Shown: piece by piece, positions 1 through 8,045 of the stretch
Position numbering within the stretch: the stretch's first letter is position 1
How the letters are laid out: each line of letters begins with the position of its first letter
Assembly (NCBI RefSeq): GCF_000526315.1
Contig: NZ_JAFV01000001.1
Location: 3,226,501-3,290,500 of the forward strand
Direction of reading: 5' to 3'
DNA length: 64,000 bases
DNA from: Methylopila sp. 73B
GTDB taxonomy: Bacteria > Pseudomonadota > Alphaproteobacteria > Rhizobiales > Methylopilaceae
Notes under the pieces: model-generated
What the model was told of the DNA's origin: nothing
What the model saw: the letters and a program-made list of their open reading frames with translations, nothing else
Databases searched by the model: none
Position numbers and translations under genes: made by a program

Positions 1-893
1 GTGCGACGCGCGGCGCCGACGCCGACGATCGCGCCAGTGATGGTGTGCGTCGTCGAGACCGGCACGCCGAGCCATGTCGCCATGAACAGCGTGATGGCTC
101 CGCCGGTCTCCGCGCAGAAGCCCTGCATGGGGTTCAGGCGGGTGATCTTGGAGCCCATGGTGTGGACGATGCGCCAGCCGCCGCAGAGCGTGCCCAGCGC
201 CATCGCCGCCTGGCACGAGAGCACAACCCACAGCGGCACGTGGAACGCGCCGCCGAGCATGCCCTGCGAGTAGAGCAGCACCGCGATGATGCCCATGGTC
301 TTCTGCGCGTCATTGCCGCCATGCCCGAGCGAGTAGAGCGAGGCGGAGGCGAACTGCGCGATGCGGAAGGTGCGGTCGACCGCGAAGGGCGTGAACCGAA
401 CGAAGGCCCAGGACACCGCGAGCACGAGGACAAGCGCGAGCAGAAAGCCGACCAGCGGCGACAGCACGATCGCGGCGACGGTCTTGCCCAGCCCGCCGAG
501 CACCACGACCCCGAAGCCGCCCTTGGCGGTCGCGCCGCCGACCAGCCCTCCGATCAACGCATGCGAGCTGCTGGAGGGGATGCCGAGGATCCAGGTGGCG
601 ACGTTCCAGACGATCGCGCCGATCAGCGCCGCGAAGATCACCGTGGGGTCGATGATCTGCGCGTCGACGATTCCGACGCCGATGGTCTGCGCCACATGCA
701 GGCCGAAGAACAGGAACGCGATGAAGTTGAAGAACGCCGCCCACAGCACGGCGAAGCTCGGCCTGAGCACCCGGGTGGAAACAATGGTCGCGATGGAGTT
801 CGCGGCGTCGTGCAGGCCGTTCAGGAAGTCGAACAGCAGCGCGACGGCGATCAGTCCGACCAGAATGGGAAACGCGAGCGTCGCATCCGCCAT
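1..893 (-). CDS. pit: PiT-family inorganic phosphate transporter (3' end cut off)
   Basis: Low-affinity phosphate/cation symporter of the inner membrane. About 297 codons are visible from an ATG at 891-893; the C-terminus lies beyond the window's left edge. The protein is very hydrophobic and carries both halves of the PiT signature: near the N-terminus NGLHDAANSIAT, and further on GHGGNDAQKTMG, the internally duplicated phosphate-binding motif of this family. It lies 7 bp downstream of a DUF47 protein on the same strand, the usual pit-accessory arrangement, so the two are probably one operon. No odd features are seen in the visible part. Confidence 0.93.
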   Translation of the reverse strand, partial: MADATLAFPILVGLIAVALLFDFLNGLHDAANSIATIVSTRVLRPSFAVLWAAFFNFIAFLFFGLHVAQTIGVGIVDAQIIDPTVIFAALIGAIVWNVATWILGIPSSSSHALIGGLVGGATAKGGFGVVVLGGLGKTVAAIVLSPLVGFLLALVLVLAVSWAFVRFTPFAVDRTFRIAQFASASLYSLGHGGNDAQKTMGIIAVLLYSQGMLGGAFHVPLWVVLSCQAAMALGTLCGGWRIVHTMGSKITRLNPMQGFCAETGGAITLFMATWLGVPVSTTHTITGAIVGVGAARR

Positions 894-900
894 CGCGCTG

Positions 901-1545
901 TCACACGTTCTCGACGACGATGCCGTTTATTTCGTTGGCGACGTCCTCGAATCGATCGACGACGTCTTCCAGCTGCCCGTAGATTTCGCTTCCGATGATG
1001 TAAGCCATGGGATTCGCTTGGCCCTCGCCCTTGAACAACGCTTTCAGGCCCTGGTCGTGAAGTTCGTCGGAGCGGCCTTCGACCGCCACGATTTGTTCCG
1101 TCAGCTCGCCCAGCCGGGCGGCGTTCGCGTTCGGCGTCTTCAGCAGCGGGATCGCCTCGGCCGTCAGCCGCGCCGCTTCGGCGACGCAGGCCGCCATCTC
1201 GCGCATCACCGGATCGAACGTGGTCAGCTCGTACAGCAGCACCGTCTTCGCCACCCGGTGCATCTGATCGATCGCGTCGTCCATCGACTGGATCAGGTCG
1301 GTGATGTCGCCGCGATCGAAGGGCGTAATGAAGCTGCGTCGCACCGCGAGCAGCACGTCGCGCGTCACTTCGTCGGCCTGATGCTCGTAATCCGCGATCT
1401 CCCGCGCGCGGGCGGCCACGCCGTCTCCGCCCTCGAGCAGCCCTTCGAGCGCGCGTGCGCCGCTGACGAGCGTTTGCGAGTGCCTCTCGAACAGGTCGAA
1501 GAAGCGCTCCTCTTTGGGCATCAGCGCCCGGAACCAGCCCAGCAT
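901..1545 (-). CDS. DUF47 / PhoU-like phosphate transport accessory protein
   Basis: A 214-residue, largely alpha-helical protein beginning MLGWFRALMPKEERFF and matching the DUF47 (TIGR00153, PhoU-like) family, usually encoded with Pit transporters. It contains the family's acidic helical segments (ADYEHQADEVTRDV and DLIQSMDDAIDQM), which resemble the metal-binding helices of PhoU. Family members are thought to modulate Pit activity; the exact mechanism is not shown here. It precedes the Pit gene by 7 bp on the same strand. Divergent from the Nudix gene starting at 1626. Confidence 0.9.
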   Translation of the reverse strand: MLGWFRALMPKEERFFDLFERHSQTLVSGARALEGLLEGGDGVAARAREIADYEHQADEVTRDVLLAVRRSFITPFDRGDITDLIQSMDDAIDQMHRVAKTVLLYELTTFDPVMREMAACVAEAARLTAEAIPLLKTPNANAARLGELTEQIVAVEGRSDELHDQGLKALFKGEGQANPMAYIIGSEIYGQLEDVVDRFEDVANEINGIVVENV

Positions 1546-1625
1546 CGCACGTTCCCCCCAGCTTTCGCGTCAATCGCTCAACGAAGCGGCGTCGCCGGTG
1601 TTCCCCTGCGAAGAGCGCGTCTTAA

Positions 1626-2081
1626 ATGAGCGGCATGCCAAAAGCTGCAAAAAAGAAGACTAAGCCGCGCCAACAGTTTGGCGTCGCGCCGTACCGCAGC
1701 CTCCCCGACGGCGGGCTGGAGGTGCTGCTCGTCACCTCGCGCGACACCGGCCGCTGGATCATTCCCAAGGGTTGGCCGATGAAAAAGGGCTCGCCGCTGA
1801 AGGCTGCGTTGCGCGAAGGCTTCGAGGAAGCCGGCGTGCGGGGCGATGGCGGAGCTGAGATCGGCGCCTTCGAGTACGTCAAGGTCATGGAGTTCGGCCG
1901 CGACCGACCCTGTCGGGTGGGCGTGTTCGCGCTGAAGGTGACCGAAGAGCTCGAGGACTGGCCAGAGCGCGGGGAGCGCGTCCGCCGCTGGTTCTCGCCC
2001 GCGGAAGCCGCCGCGGTGGTGAACGAAGACGGCCTCAAGGAAATCCTCGAGACGCTTCCAGCCCGCCTCGAGAACAGCTGA
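1626..2081 (+). CDS. Nudix hydrolase
   Basis: A 151-residue Nudix-fold phosphohydrolase. The Nudix box runs from GWPMKK to REGFEEAGV (about residues 49-71). The catalytic REx(F)EE core is intact, but the first glutamate of the canonical Gx5Ex7REUxEExGU pattern is glycine (GWPMKKG). The substrate cannot be predicted; relatives with a KGWP motif are related to diphosphoinositol-polyphosphate or diadenosine hydrolases. The N-terminus is lysine-rich (KAAKKKTKPRQQ). An alternative start lies three codons in at 1635. It stands alone, divergent from the Pit-accessory gene and convergent with the amidohydrolase. Confidence 0.88.
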   Translation: MSGMPKAAKKKTKPRQQFGVAPYRSLPDGGLEVLLVTSRDTGRWIIPKGWPMKKGSPLKAALREGFEEAGVRGDGGAEIGAFEYVKVMEFGRDRPCRVGVFALKVTEELEDWPERGERVRRWFSPAEAAAVVNEDGLKEILETLPARLENS

Positions 2082-2097
2082 CCGCCAGACGCGAGGA

Positions 2098-3027
2098 TCA
2101 CGGATCGACGCGTGGGACGGCGGTCGTGGGGGGAAAGCCATAGAGCCGCGCAGGGTTCTCCACGAGGATGCGCGCGCGGTCGAAGGGCGTCGGCGCCCAG
2201 TCCGCGAAGACGTCGAGAAGATGCCCCACGTCCAGTGACGGCGCCCAATGCGCAACGTGCGGCCAGTCCGAGCCCCAGAGGCAGCGCTCGGGGGCGGCCT
2301 CGAACAGCGCCCGCGCAAAGGGCGCGACGTCGCGGTAGGGCGGCCCGTCGACGCTGATGCGATAGGCCCCCGACAGCTTCACCCAGGCCCCGTCGGCCAC
2401 AAGCCCGACCAGCGTGCGAAAGCCGGCGTCGTCCCGGCCGCGGCTCGTCGGCATATGGCCCATGTGGTCCACCACGAAGGGCACGGGCAGGGCCTTCAGG
2501 CGGGGCGCGAGGATCGGCAGGTCGGCAGCGTCCAGCAGGAACTGCAGGTGCCACCCCATCTCGCGGGCGATCGCGCCGTAGGTCTCGAGCTTGTCGAAGC
2601 CGACGCCGCCGCCGAACAGCACGTTGAGGCGCAGGCCCACGACGCCCGCCTCGGCGAGCGCCGCCAGGTCGCGCTCGGACGCCTTCGGCGAGATCACGGC
2701 GACCCCGCGCAGGCGGTCCCGGTTCGCGGCGAGCGTGCGGAGCATCAGCCGGTTGTCGGTCCCATGCGCGCTGACCTGCACCAGCACGCCATAGGTCATG
2801 CCGGTGGCGTCGAGCATCCTGAGATAGGCGGCTGGGGTCGCCTCCGGCGGCGTGTAGCTCCGCTCCGCGACGAAGGGGTAGGCCGGCGGCAAGCCGATGA
2901 CATGGGCGTGGGAATCCACCGATCCGGGCGGCGGATCGAACCGGGTCGCCGCATGGGGCGCGGGCGCCGGCCCAGGGCAGACCGGAGGCTCGCCCCGCGG
3001 CGGATGCATCGGGCGGTCGATCCTCAT
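2098..3027 (-). CDS. Amidohydrolase-superfamily (Amidohydro_2) metal-dependent hydrolase
   Basis: A 309-residue TIM-barrel hydrolase of the Amidohydro_2 group, to which LigI-type 2-pyrone-4,6-dicarboxylate hydrolases belong. Visible motifs are the N-terminal metal-binding VDSHAHV, the DHMGH segment in mid-barrel, and WGSDWPH near the C-terminus, which carries the catalytic Asp. The ATG at 3025-3027 was preferred because the upstream extension is arginine-rich and would run into the TraB gene region. It follows the TraB-like gene on the same strand by 115 bp. No other lignin or aromatic genes lie nearby, so the substrate is left open. Confidence 0.85.
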   Translation of the reverse strand: MRIDRPMHPPRGEPPVCPGPAPAPHAATRFDPPPGSVDSHAHVIGLPPAYPFVAERSYTPPEATPAAYLRMLDATGMTYGVLVQVSAHGTDNRLMLRTLAANRDRLRGVAVISPKASERDLAALAEAGVVGLRLNVLFGGGVGFDKLETYGAIAREMGWHLQFLLDAADLPILAPRLKALPVPFVVDHMGHMPTSRGRDDAGFRTLVGLVADGAWVKLSGAYRISVDGPPYRDVAPFARALFEAAPERCLWGSDWPHVAHWAPSLDVGHLLDVFADWAPTPFDRARILVENPARLYGFPPTTAVPRVDP

Positions 3028-3142
3028 GGAGCCCCGCCAAGCCGCCGGAGCGCGCGTGGCCCGGCCGCGCCTATCGCCGTCGTCATGTCGTCCTCCCGTC
3101 TCGGCGTCTCTGACGTACGCCTTCACGAAGATCCTAGCGCGG

Positions 3143-4150
3143 TCACCACGCCTTTTCGACCGCGTATCCCGCCTGTCGGTAGAGCTCGACCAGCCCTTTC
3201 GGACCAGGCAGATGCAGCGCGCCGACCGCGACGAAGGCCCCGCCGTCATCGATGAGCGCCCGGGAGCGTTCGGCCATCAGGGTGTTGCGACGGTCCACCA
3301 GCTCGGACATGAAATCCGCGTAGGCCTCGACGTCGAAGCCCGCGCCGAACAGGCCGCCCTTCATGGCGAGATACCAGCCGACCTTCCGCGCGCGGTACAG
3401 CGCGAGCGTGGTGGTCTGGAGATCGCCGCCCGCCGCCGGGGTCGCGACCGTGTCGCGGATCATGCGGCGGGCGGTCTCATCCGGAATCTTTGACACGGCG
3501 TCGAGCTGTTCGGTGATGCTCTCGAGACCCACGATCCTGGCGCCGCCGTCCCGCCCGATCCGCTCGACCGCGCCGTCGATGGTCGGCAGCCCCTGCGCCA
3601 TGCGCTTGGTTTCACAGGCCGAAACCTGGAGGGTGATTCCGAGGAACCACGGCTTCAGCGACCCCGCGACCGCCGCGGGCAGGCCGTTCTCCGCGATCCG
3701 ACGTCCGACCTCTTTCCGCTGCGCCTCGTCGAGACCCTCGAGTCCTTTGCCGGAGAAGTCGATGGCGTTGCGGGTGACGTAGGCCACCACCTCGGCCTGC
3801 GCCGCCGCGCCGTTGGCGTCGGCGATCTCGACCGCGACGGCTTTGGCGTCCTTCAGCGCGGCGCGCACCGGCTCCCTGAGGGCGACGAGGTCGGCGTCGG
3901 TCGTGTGCATGGTGCCGAACAGGTAGGACGGCGCGACGTTCGCGGCCTTCGGCGTGATCCGCCACAGCAGGCCTTCGGCGTTCGGCACGGCGCGCGCCTC
4001 CGTCTCGAAGGCGGCGTAGGCCTTGGGGTCCTCCGCCTTCGCCTTGGCGATGAGGTCCCGCCCTTCGCAGGACCGCGCCACGTCCTGCGCGGCCACGGGC
4101 GAGACGACCAGGGCTGCGGCGAATGCTGCGGCGAGGCGACGGAAGAACAT
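3143..4150 (-). CDS. TraB/GumN-family protein, exported
   Basis: A 335-residue protein with a clear N-terminal signal peptide (MFFRRLAAAFAAALVVSPVAA), so probably periplasmic or lipid-anchored outside the cytoplasm. The body matches the TraB/GumN (Tiki-like) fold: SYLFGTMHTTDADLV near the N-terminus and AFVAVGALHLPGPKGLVELY at the C-terminus, the paired GxxH-type motifs of the family. Eukaryotic Tiki relatives are metalloproteases; bacterial function is not established. The start at 4148-4150 was chosen because it gives a proper signal peptide. The longer reading frame upstream is Arg-rich and looks non-coding. Confidence 0.85.
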   Translation of the reverse strand: MFFRRLAAAFAAALVVSPVAAQDVARSCEGRDLIAKAKAEDPKAYAAFETEARAVPNAEGLLWRITPKAANVAPSYLFGTMHTTDADLVALREPVRAALKDAKAVAVEIADANGAAAQAEVVAYVTRNAIDFSGKGLEGLDEAQRKEVGRRIAENGLPAAVAGSLKPWFLGITLQVSACETKRMAQGLPTIDGAVERIGRDGGARIVGLESITEQLDAVSKIPDETARRMIRDTVATPAAGGDLQTTTLALYRARKVGWYLAMKGGLFGAGFDVEAYADFMSELVDRRNTLMAERSRALIDDGGAFVAVGALHLPGPKGLVELYRQAGYAVEKAW

Positions 4151-4427
4151 GATGCGGGCGCGGTCCGGCGTGCGAGGGTCGCCGATCCTCGCGCGACGGC
4201 GCTTTCGGCGGGTTAACGCCGTCCGAAAGTTCGACGCGTCGTTAACGAGCGATGGCCCGGAGGCGGCCATTACGCCCGCTGACCGGAAAGCCCCCCGGGG
4301 GGTCACGCAGGCGCCCGGCTCTGGCGTCCCACGGCCGACGTCGCCGCGGCTTCTTAAGCGACGCTCAATCGTCCGCCGGAATTGTCGTCGCTCTTGCCCG
4401 CCGGGGCCTGCGGCGTATGGTGCGGCC

Positions 4428-5246
4428 ATGCCGCTCAGTCCTTCGGAAGTCGAACGCTACGCCCGCCACATCGTGCTGCACGACGTGGGCGGGCCGGGCC
4501 AGCAGAAGCTCGCCAAGGCCCGCGTGCTGGTCGTGGGGGCCGGCGGGCTGGGCAGCCCGCTCGCGCTTTATCTCGCCGCGGCGGGCGTGGGAACGATCGG
4601 GATCGTCGATGACGACCACGTCTCGCTCTCGAACCTGCAGCGGCAGGTGCTGCACGGCACCCCCGACGTCGGCCGCCTGAAGACCGACTCCGCCGTCGAC
4701 GCCATCGCCCGCGTGAACCCGCACGTGACGGTGGAGCCGCACCCGACGCGGCTGACCGCCGAAAACGCGATGGCGCTCGTCGAAGCCTACGACATCGTCG
4801 CCGACGGCTCGGACAGCTTCGCGACCCGCTATCTCGTGGCCGACGCATGCGCGCTAGCGGGACGGCCGCTCGTCACCGCCTCGCTCGGGACCTTCGACGG
4901 CGCGATCACCACCATCCGCGCCCACGAGACGAACGCCGAAGGCGAGCGCAACCCGACCTGGCGCTGCCTGTTCCCCGAGCCGCCGCCGCCTGGCGCGGTG
5001 GCGAGCTGCGCCGAGGCCGGCGTGCTGGGGGCGCTGGCGGGGCTGATGGGTTCGCTGATGGCGATCGAGGTTCTGCGCGAGATCGTCGGCTTCGGGCAGG
5101 GGCTCGTCGGCCGCCTGCTGGTCATCGACGCCCGCGCCATGCGGTTCGAGACCGTCTCCTACGGCTGGGATCCGGACAACCCGGTCACCGGCGACAACCC
5201 GACGATCACCGACCTGTCGATCCACGCTAAAAAATTCGGCGGCTGA
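4428..5246 (+). CDS. ThiF/MoeB/HesA-family adenylyltransferase lacking the zinc cysteines
   Basis: A 272-residue E1-like enzyme that would adenylate the C-terminal glycine of a small sulfur-carrier protein (ThiS or MoaD). The ATP-binding GAGGLGSP motif, the DDDxVxLSNLQRQ motif and the adenylation-region DGSDSFATRYL are all present. In MoeB and ThiF four cysteines in two CxxC pairs hold a zinc. Here the first pair is reduced to TWRC and the second, normally CPVC, reads NPVT. The start at 4428 gives the family's usual N-terminus (YARHIVLHDVGGPGQ). It is a single gene, with no thi or moa genes adjacent. Confidence 0.88.
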   Translation: MPLSPSEVERYARHIVLHDVGGPGQQKLAKARVLVVGAGGLGSPLALYLAAAGVGTIGIVDDDHVSLSNLQRQVLHGTPDVGRLKTDSAVDAIARVNPHVTVEPHPTRLTAENAMALVEAYDIVADGSDSFATRYLVADACALAGRPLVTASLGTFDGAITTIRAHETNAEGERNPTWRCLFPEPPPPGAVASCAEAGVLGALAGLMGSLMAIEVLREIVGFGQGLVGRLLVIDARAMRFETVSYGWDPDNPVTGDNPTITDLSIHAKKFGG

Positions 5247-5377
5247 CGCACGGGGCGGGCCACCTTCCGGCTCGACCGGAGGGGCCATCTCCGGCGTCGC
5301 ACTCGACGCCTCACGTGGATGGTCCGGTCAAGCTGGACCATGACGGCGCGGGCGCGACGAGGGCGGAGCCTGTCGCC

Positions 5378-5746
5378 TCAGCGGCGCCAGACGAAGGCCG
5401 CGCCTTGGCGGCGCACGACTTTCAGCGAGCCGTCGTCGGCCTTGATGGCGAGGTAGCAGGATTCGCGCCGGGCCTGGCCGAGCTTCATGCAGAAGCCCTC
5501 GTCGTCGACCCGCCACGTCCCCTCGGTCGCGGAGCCTGCGCGGCCGCCGGCGCGGGTGACCTTTCCGTCAGCCGCGAACGCGAAGGTGGAGGCCCCGCCG
5601 CGCGGCCCGGTGGTCGAGACGGTTCGCCCGTCGAGCCAGTTGGCTTTCAGGTCCTGCGGTCCGACGAGTTCGACAGCGGCCGCAGGTTCGGAGGCAAGGC
5701 TCAGTGCCAGTGCGCTCACTCCCGCAAGAATGCCGATGATGCGCAT
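5378..5746 (-). CDS. Small exported hypothetical protein
   Basis: A 122-residue protein with an N-terminal signal peptide (MRIIGILAGVSALALSLASEPAAA), so predicted to be periplasmic. The mature part has two cysteines (FCMKLG and ESCYLAI) about 16 residues apart that could form a disulfide, and short beta-strand-like segments (STFAFAADGKVTRAGG, EGTWRVDDEG). The layout resembles small alphaproteobacterial DUF995-like lipocalin-type proteins, but I do not recognise it firmly. It lies alone between the ThiF-like gene (convergent) and the hydroxyacid dehydrogenase. Confidence 0.7.
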   Translation of the reverse strand: MRIIGILAGVSALALSLASEPAAAVELVGPQDLKANWLDGRTVSTTGPRGGASTFAFAADGKVTRAGGRAGSATEGTWRVDDEGFCMKLGQARRESCYLAIKADDGSLKVVRRQGAAFVWRR

Positions 5747-5862
5747 GCCGCCCTCCGTCGCCCTATGTTCGCGCCTTGTTCACAGAACAAATCCAGCACG
5801 GCGGTTTTGGCGAGTCAAGACGGGTTGCGGCGCAGTCGATCTTCACGTCGAACGTCAGGCGC

Positions 5863-6858
5863 TCACAACATCGAGGGCAGCACGCGGTCGGGCGGGCGGT
5901 GGCCATCCATGAAGGTCTTGATGTTGACGATGACCTTCTCGCCCATGTCGATGCGGCCCTCGAGGGTGGCCGAGCCAAGATGGGGCAGCAGCACCACCTT
6001 GTTCTGGCGCGCGAGCTTGACGAGCTTGGGGTTCACCGCGGGCTCGTTCTCGAACACGTCGAGCGCGGCGCCCGCGAGGTCGCCGGCCTCCAGCATGCGG
6101 GCGAGCGCGTTCTCGTCGATCACCTCGCCGCGCGCGGTGTTGACGACGTAGGCCTCTTTCTTCAGCAGCTTCAGCCGGCGCGCCGAGAGCAGGTGGTAGG
6201 TCGCCGGCGTGTGCGGGCAGTTGACCGAGACGATGTCCATGCGGGCGAGCATCTGGTCGAGGCTTTCCCAGTAGGTCGCCTCCAGCTGCTCCTCGACGTG
6301 GGGCGCCACCCGGCGCCGGTTGTGGTAGTGGATCGAGAGGCCGAAGGCGCGGGCGCGCCGCGCCACCGCCTGGCCGATGCGGCCCATGCCGACGATGCCG
6401 AGGCGCTTGCCCCAGATGCGGCGGCCGAGCATCCAGGTCGGCGACCAGCCGGACCACTCGTGGTCGTCCGGCACCACGCGGGCGCCCTCGGCGATGCGGC
6501 GCGGCACCGTCAGGATCAGGCCCATGGTCATGTCGGCGGTGTCCTCCGTCAGCACGCCGGGCGTGTTGGTGACGGTGATCCCGCGATCGAGCGCGCTCTG
6601 GACGTCGATGTTGTCGACGCCGTTGCCGAAGTTCGCGATCAGCTTGAAGTTCGGCCCGGACTGGGCGAGCAGCGCGGCGTCGATGCGGTCCGTCACGGTC
6701 GGCACCAGCACGTCGGCCTCCCGCACGGCGGTCGCCAGCTCGTCCGGCGTCATCGGCTTGTCGTCATGATTCAGCCGCGCGTCGAACAGCTCGCGCATGC
6801 GCGTCTCGACCACGTCGGGCAGCCGACGGGTCACGACGACGAGCGGACGCTTCTTCAT
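5863..6858 (-). CDS. D-isomer-specific 2-hydroxyacid dehydrogenase (glyoxylate/hydroxypyruvate reductase type)
   Basis: A 331-residue NAD(P)-dependent D-2-hydroxyacid dehydrogenase, cytosolic. The Rossmann motif GIVGMGRIG is at residues 154-162. The catalytic triad is visible as Arg243 (NTARGE), Glu272 (DVFENEP) and His293 (LLPHLGSAT). Arginines follow the Rossmann second strand (HNRRRVAP, about 180-186), which favours NADPH, as in GhrA/GhrB-type glyoxylate reductases. The C-terminus (PPDRVLPSML) is typical of alphaproteobacterial D-glycerate dehydrogenases. Length is normal for the family. The gene stands alone, divergent from the SH3-domain gene. Confidence 0.9.
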   Translation of the reverse strand: MKKRPLVVVTRRLPDVVETRMRELFDARLNHDDKPMTPDELATAVREADVLVPTVTDRIDAALLAQSGPNFKLIANFGNGVDNIDVQSALDRGITVTNTPGVLTEDTADMTMGLILTVPRRIAEGARVVPDDHEWSGWSPTWMLGRRIWGKRLGIVGMGRIGQAVARRARAFGLSIHYHNRRRVAPHVEEQLEATYWESLDQMLARMDIVSVNCPHTPATYHLLSARRLKLLKKEAYVVNTARGEVIDENALARMLEAGDLAGAALDVFENEPAVNPKLVKLARQNKVVLLPHLGSATLEGRIDMGEKVIVNIKTFMDGHRPPDRVLPSML

Positions 6859-7036
6859 GGCCGGCGACCTTTCTGGAGGAGCTCGGGCGTACGGTTAATC
6901 CATCGTCAACGTGGACAACGGATGCTTGTTCGAGGCCGCGCGGTGCGGCGAACGCGACCCGCGGCGACCCCTCGCGTCTCTAGCAGACGGAGGGCGGAAC
7001 GCAAGACGGCGACGAAAGACGGAGCGTGCGACGCGC

Positions 7037-7603
7037 ATGGCTGGGAATCGACTGAAGCCCTTCGGACGGGCGGCGCTGGCGGCGGCGGCGGCTCTCGGCG
7101 TTCTGGCCGGCTTGAGCGGCGCGGCGCGCGCGCAGGCCGCCAGGGAGACGGAGGCCGGGGTGATGATCGGTCCGGTGTCGGGTCTTCCCGTGCCGCGCTA
7201 CGTCAGCCTGAAGAGCGCCAAGGTCTACGTGCGCCAGGGTCCGACCAAGGACCATCCCGTGGCGTTCGTCTACCGCCGCGCAGGCGAGCCGGTCGAGATC
7301 GTCGCCGAGTACGACAACTGGCGGCGCATCAGGGATTCCGAGGGGTCTGAAGGCTGGGTCTGGCACAGCCTGCTGTCGGGCCGGCGCACGGCGCTGGTCG
7401 CGCCCTGGTCCAAAGACAGCGCGCTTCCGATCCGCGCCTCGGCGACCGCAGACGCTCGCCTGTCGGCGCGGCTGGAGCCGAAGGTGCTCGTCGAGGTGCG
7501 CCGCTGCGACGGCTCGTGGTGCAAGGTGGAGGGCGACGGCTTCGACGGCTTCATCCCGCAGGACCGGCTCTGGGGCGTCTATCCCGGCGAACGCTTCGAC
7601 TGA
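7037..7603 (+). CDS. SH3-domain exported protein
   Basis: A 188-residue protein with a signal peptide (about residues 1-33, ending SGAARAQA), then two bacterial SH3-type repeats. The first runs from PRYVSLKSAKVYVRQGP to EGWVWHSLLSG, the second from ALPIRASATADARLSA to GFIPQDRLWGVYPGE. Such tandem SH3 domains usually bind the cell wall or act as periplasmic interaction modules; many Hyphomicrobiales encode one copy. The ATG at 7037 was chosen because it places the signal peptide at the very N-terminus. It is 27 bp upstream of the DUF1294 membrane gene, possibly co-transcribed. Confidence 0.85.
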   Translation: MAGNRLKPFGRAALAAAAALGVLAGLSGAARAQAARETEAGVMIGPVSGLPVPRYVSLKSAKVYVRQGPTKDHPVAFVYRRAGEPVEIVAEYDNWRRIRDSEGSEGWVWHSLLSGRRTALVAPWSKDSALPIRASATADARLSARLEPKVLVEVRRCDGSWCKVEGDGFDGFIPQDRLWGVYPGERFD

Positions 7604-7630
7604 TCTCCAATCGCGCCCGCAAAGCCTGAT

Positions 7631-7939
7631 ATGGGCCCCTCCGCGCTCCCGCTCGCGGCGCTTTACCTACTTGGCGTCAACGCCGCGGCGTTCATGGCGT
7701 TTGTCTCCGACAAGGCGCGCGCCGGTCGAGGCGACTGGCGCATCCCTGAGCGCACACTCCTGATGCTCGCGGCTTTGGGCGGCAGCGTCGGCGCCCTCGC
7801 CGGCCAGCGCCTGTTGCGCCACAAGACGTGGAAGGAGCCGTTTCGGTCGATCCTCGACGTGATCGCTATGACGCACGGCGTGCTTGCCGGGGCGCTCTGC
7901 GGATGGCTGCTGTGGCGGGCGATCGAAACTACGTTCTGA
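7631..7939 (+). CDS. DUF1294 small membrane protein
   Basis: A 102-residue integral membrane protein of the DUF1294 family. It shows an N-terminal hydrophobic helix (ALYLLGVNAAAFMAFVSDK), the characteristic RIPERTLLMLAALGGSVGALAGQ segment, and a C-terminal helix. The SDKxxA...RIPE pattern is diagnostic of the family; its function is unknown. It follows the SH3-domain gene closely on the same strand and converges on irr, with a shared hairpin terminator between them at 7994-8027. Confidence 0.85.
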   Translation: MGPSALPLAALYLLGVNAAAFMAFVSDKARAGRGDWRIPERTLLMLAALGGSVGALAGQRLLRHKTWKEPFRSILDVIAMTHGVLAGALCGWLLWRAIETTF

Positions 7940-7942
7940 GTG

Positions 7943-7986
7943 CGATCCCGGTTCTCCGCTGCGCTTCGGCTAGGATGACAACGTCC
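7943..7986. repeat. Degenerate copy of a palindromic intergenic repeat
   Basis: The intergenic stretch beginning GCGATCCCGGTTCTCCGCTG and ending near TAGGATGAC closely resembles the right half of the element at 10655-10761 (GATCCCGGATCTCCGCT through GGGATGAC). It looks like a decayed copy of the same dispersed repeat. It lies between the DUF1294 gene and the terminator behind irr. Confidence 0.5.
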
Positions 7987-7993
7987 GGACAAC

Positions 7994-8027
7994 AAAAAAG
8001 CCGCCCCGGAGACCGCGGCGGCTTTTT
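7994..8027 (-). terminator. Rho-independent terminator, probably bidirectional
   Basis: A run of A residues, then GCCGCC, a loop and GGCGGC followed by a T run: AAAAAGCCGCC pairs with GGCGGCTTTTT. Because the A and T tracts flank both arms it can work on either strand, ending irr (leftward, stop at 8046) and the SH3/DUF1294 transcript (rightward). Confidence 0.85.
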
Positions 8028-8045
8028 CTCGAACTCGGACCGAGA

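Noticed and set aside
4023-4427. N-terminal extension of the ThiF-like gene back to 4023
   Set aside because: The extension is Arg/Ala-rich, overlaps the TraB gene start and its divergent promoter region, and lacks family residues.
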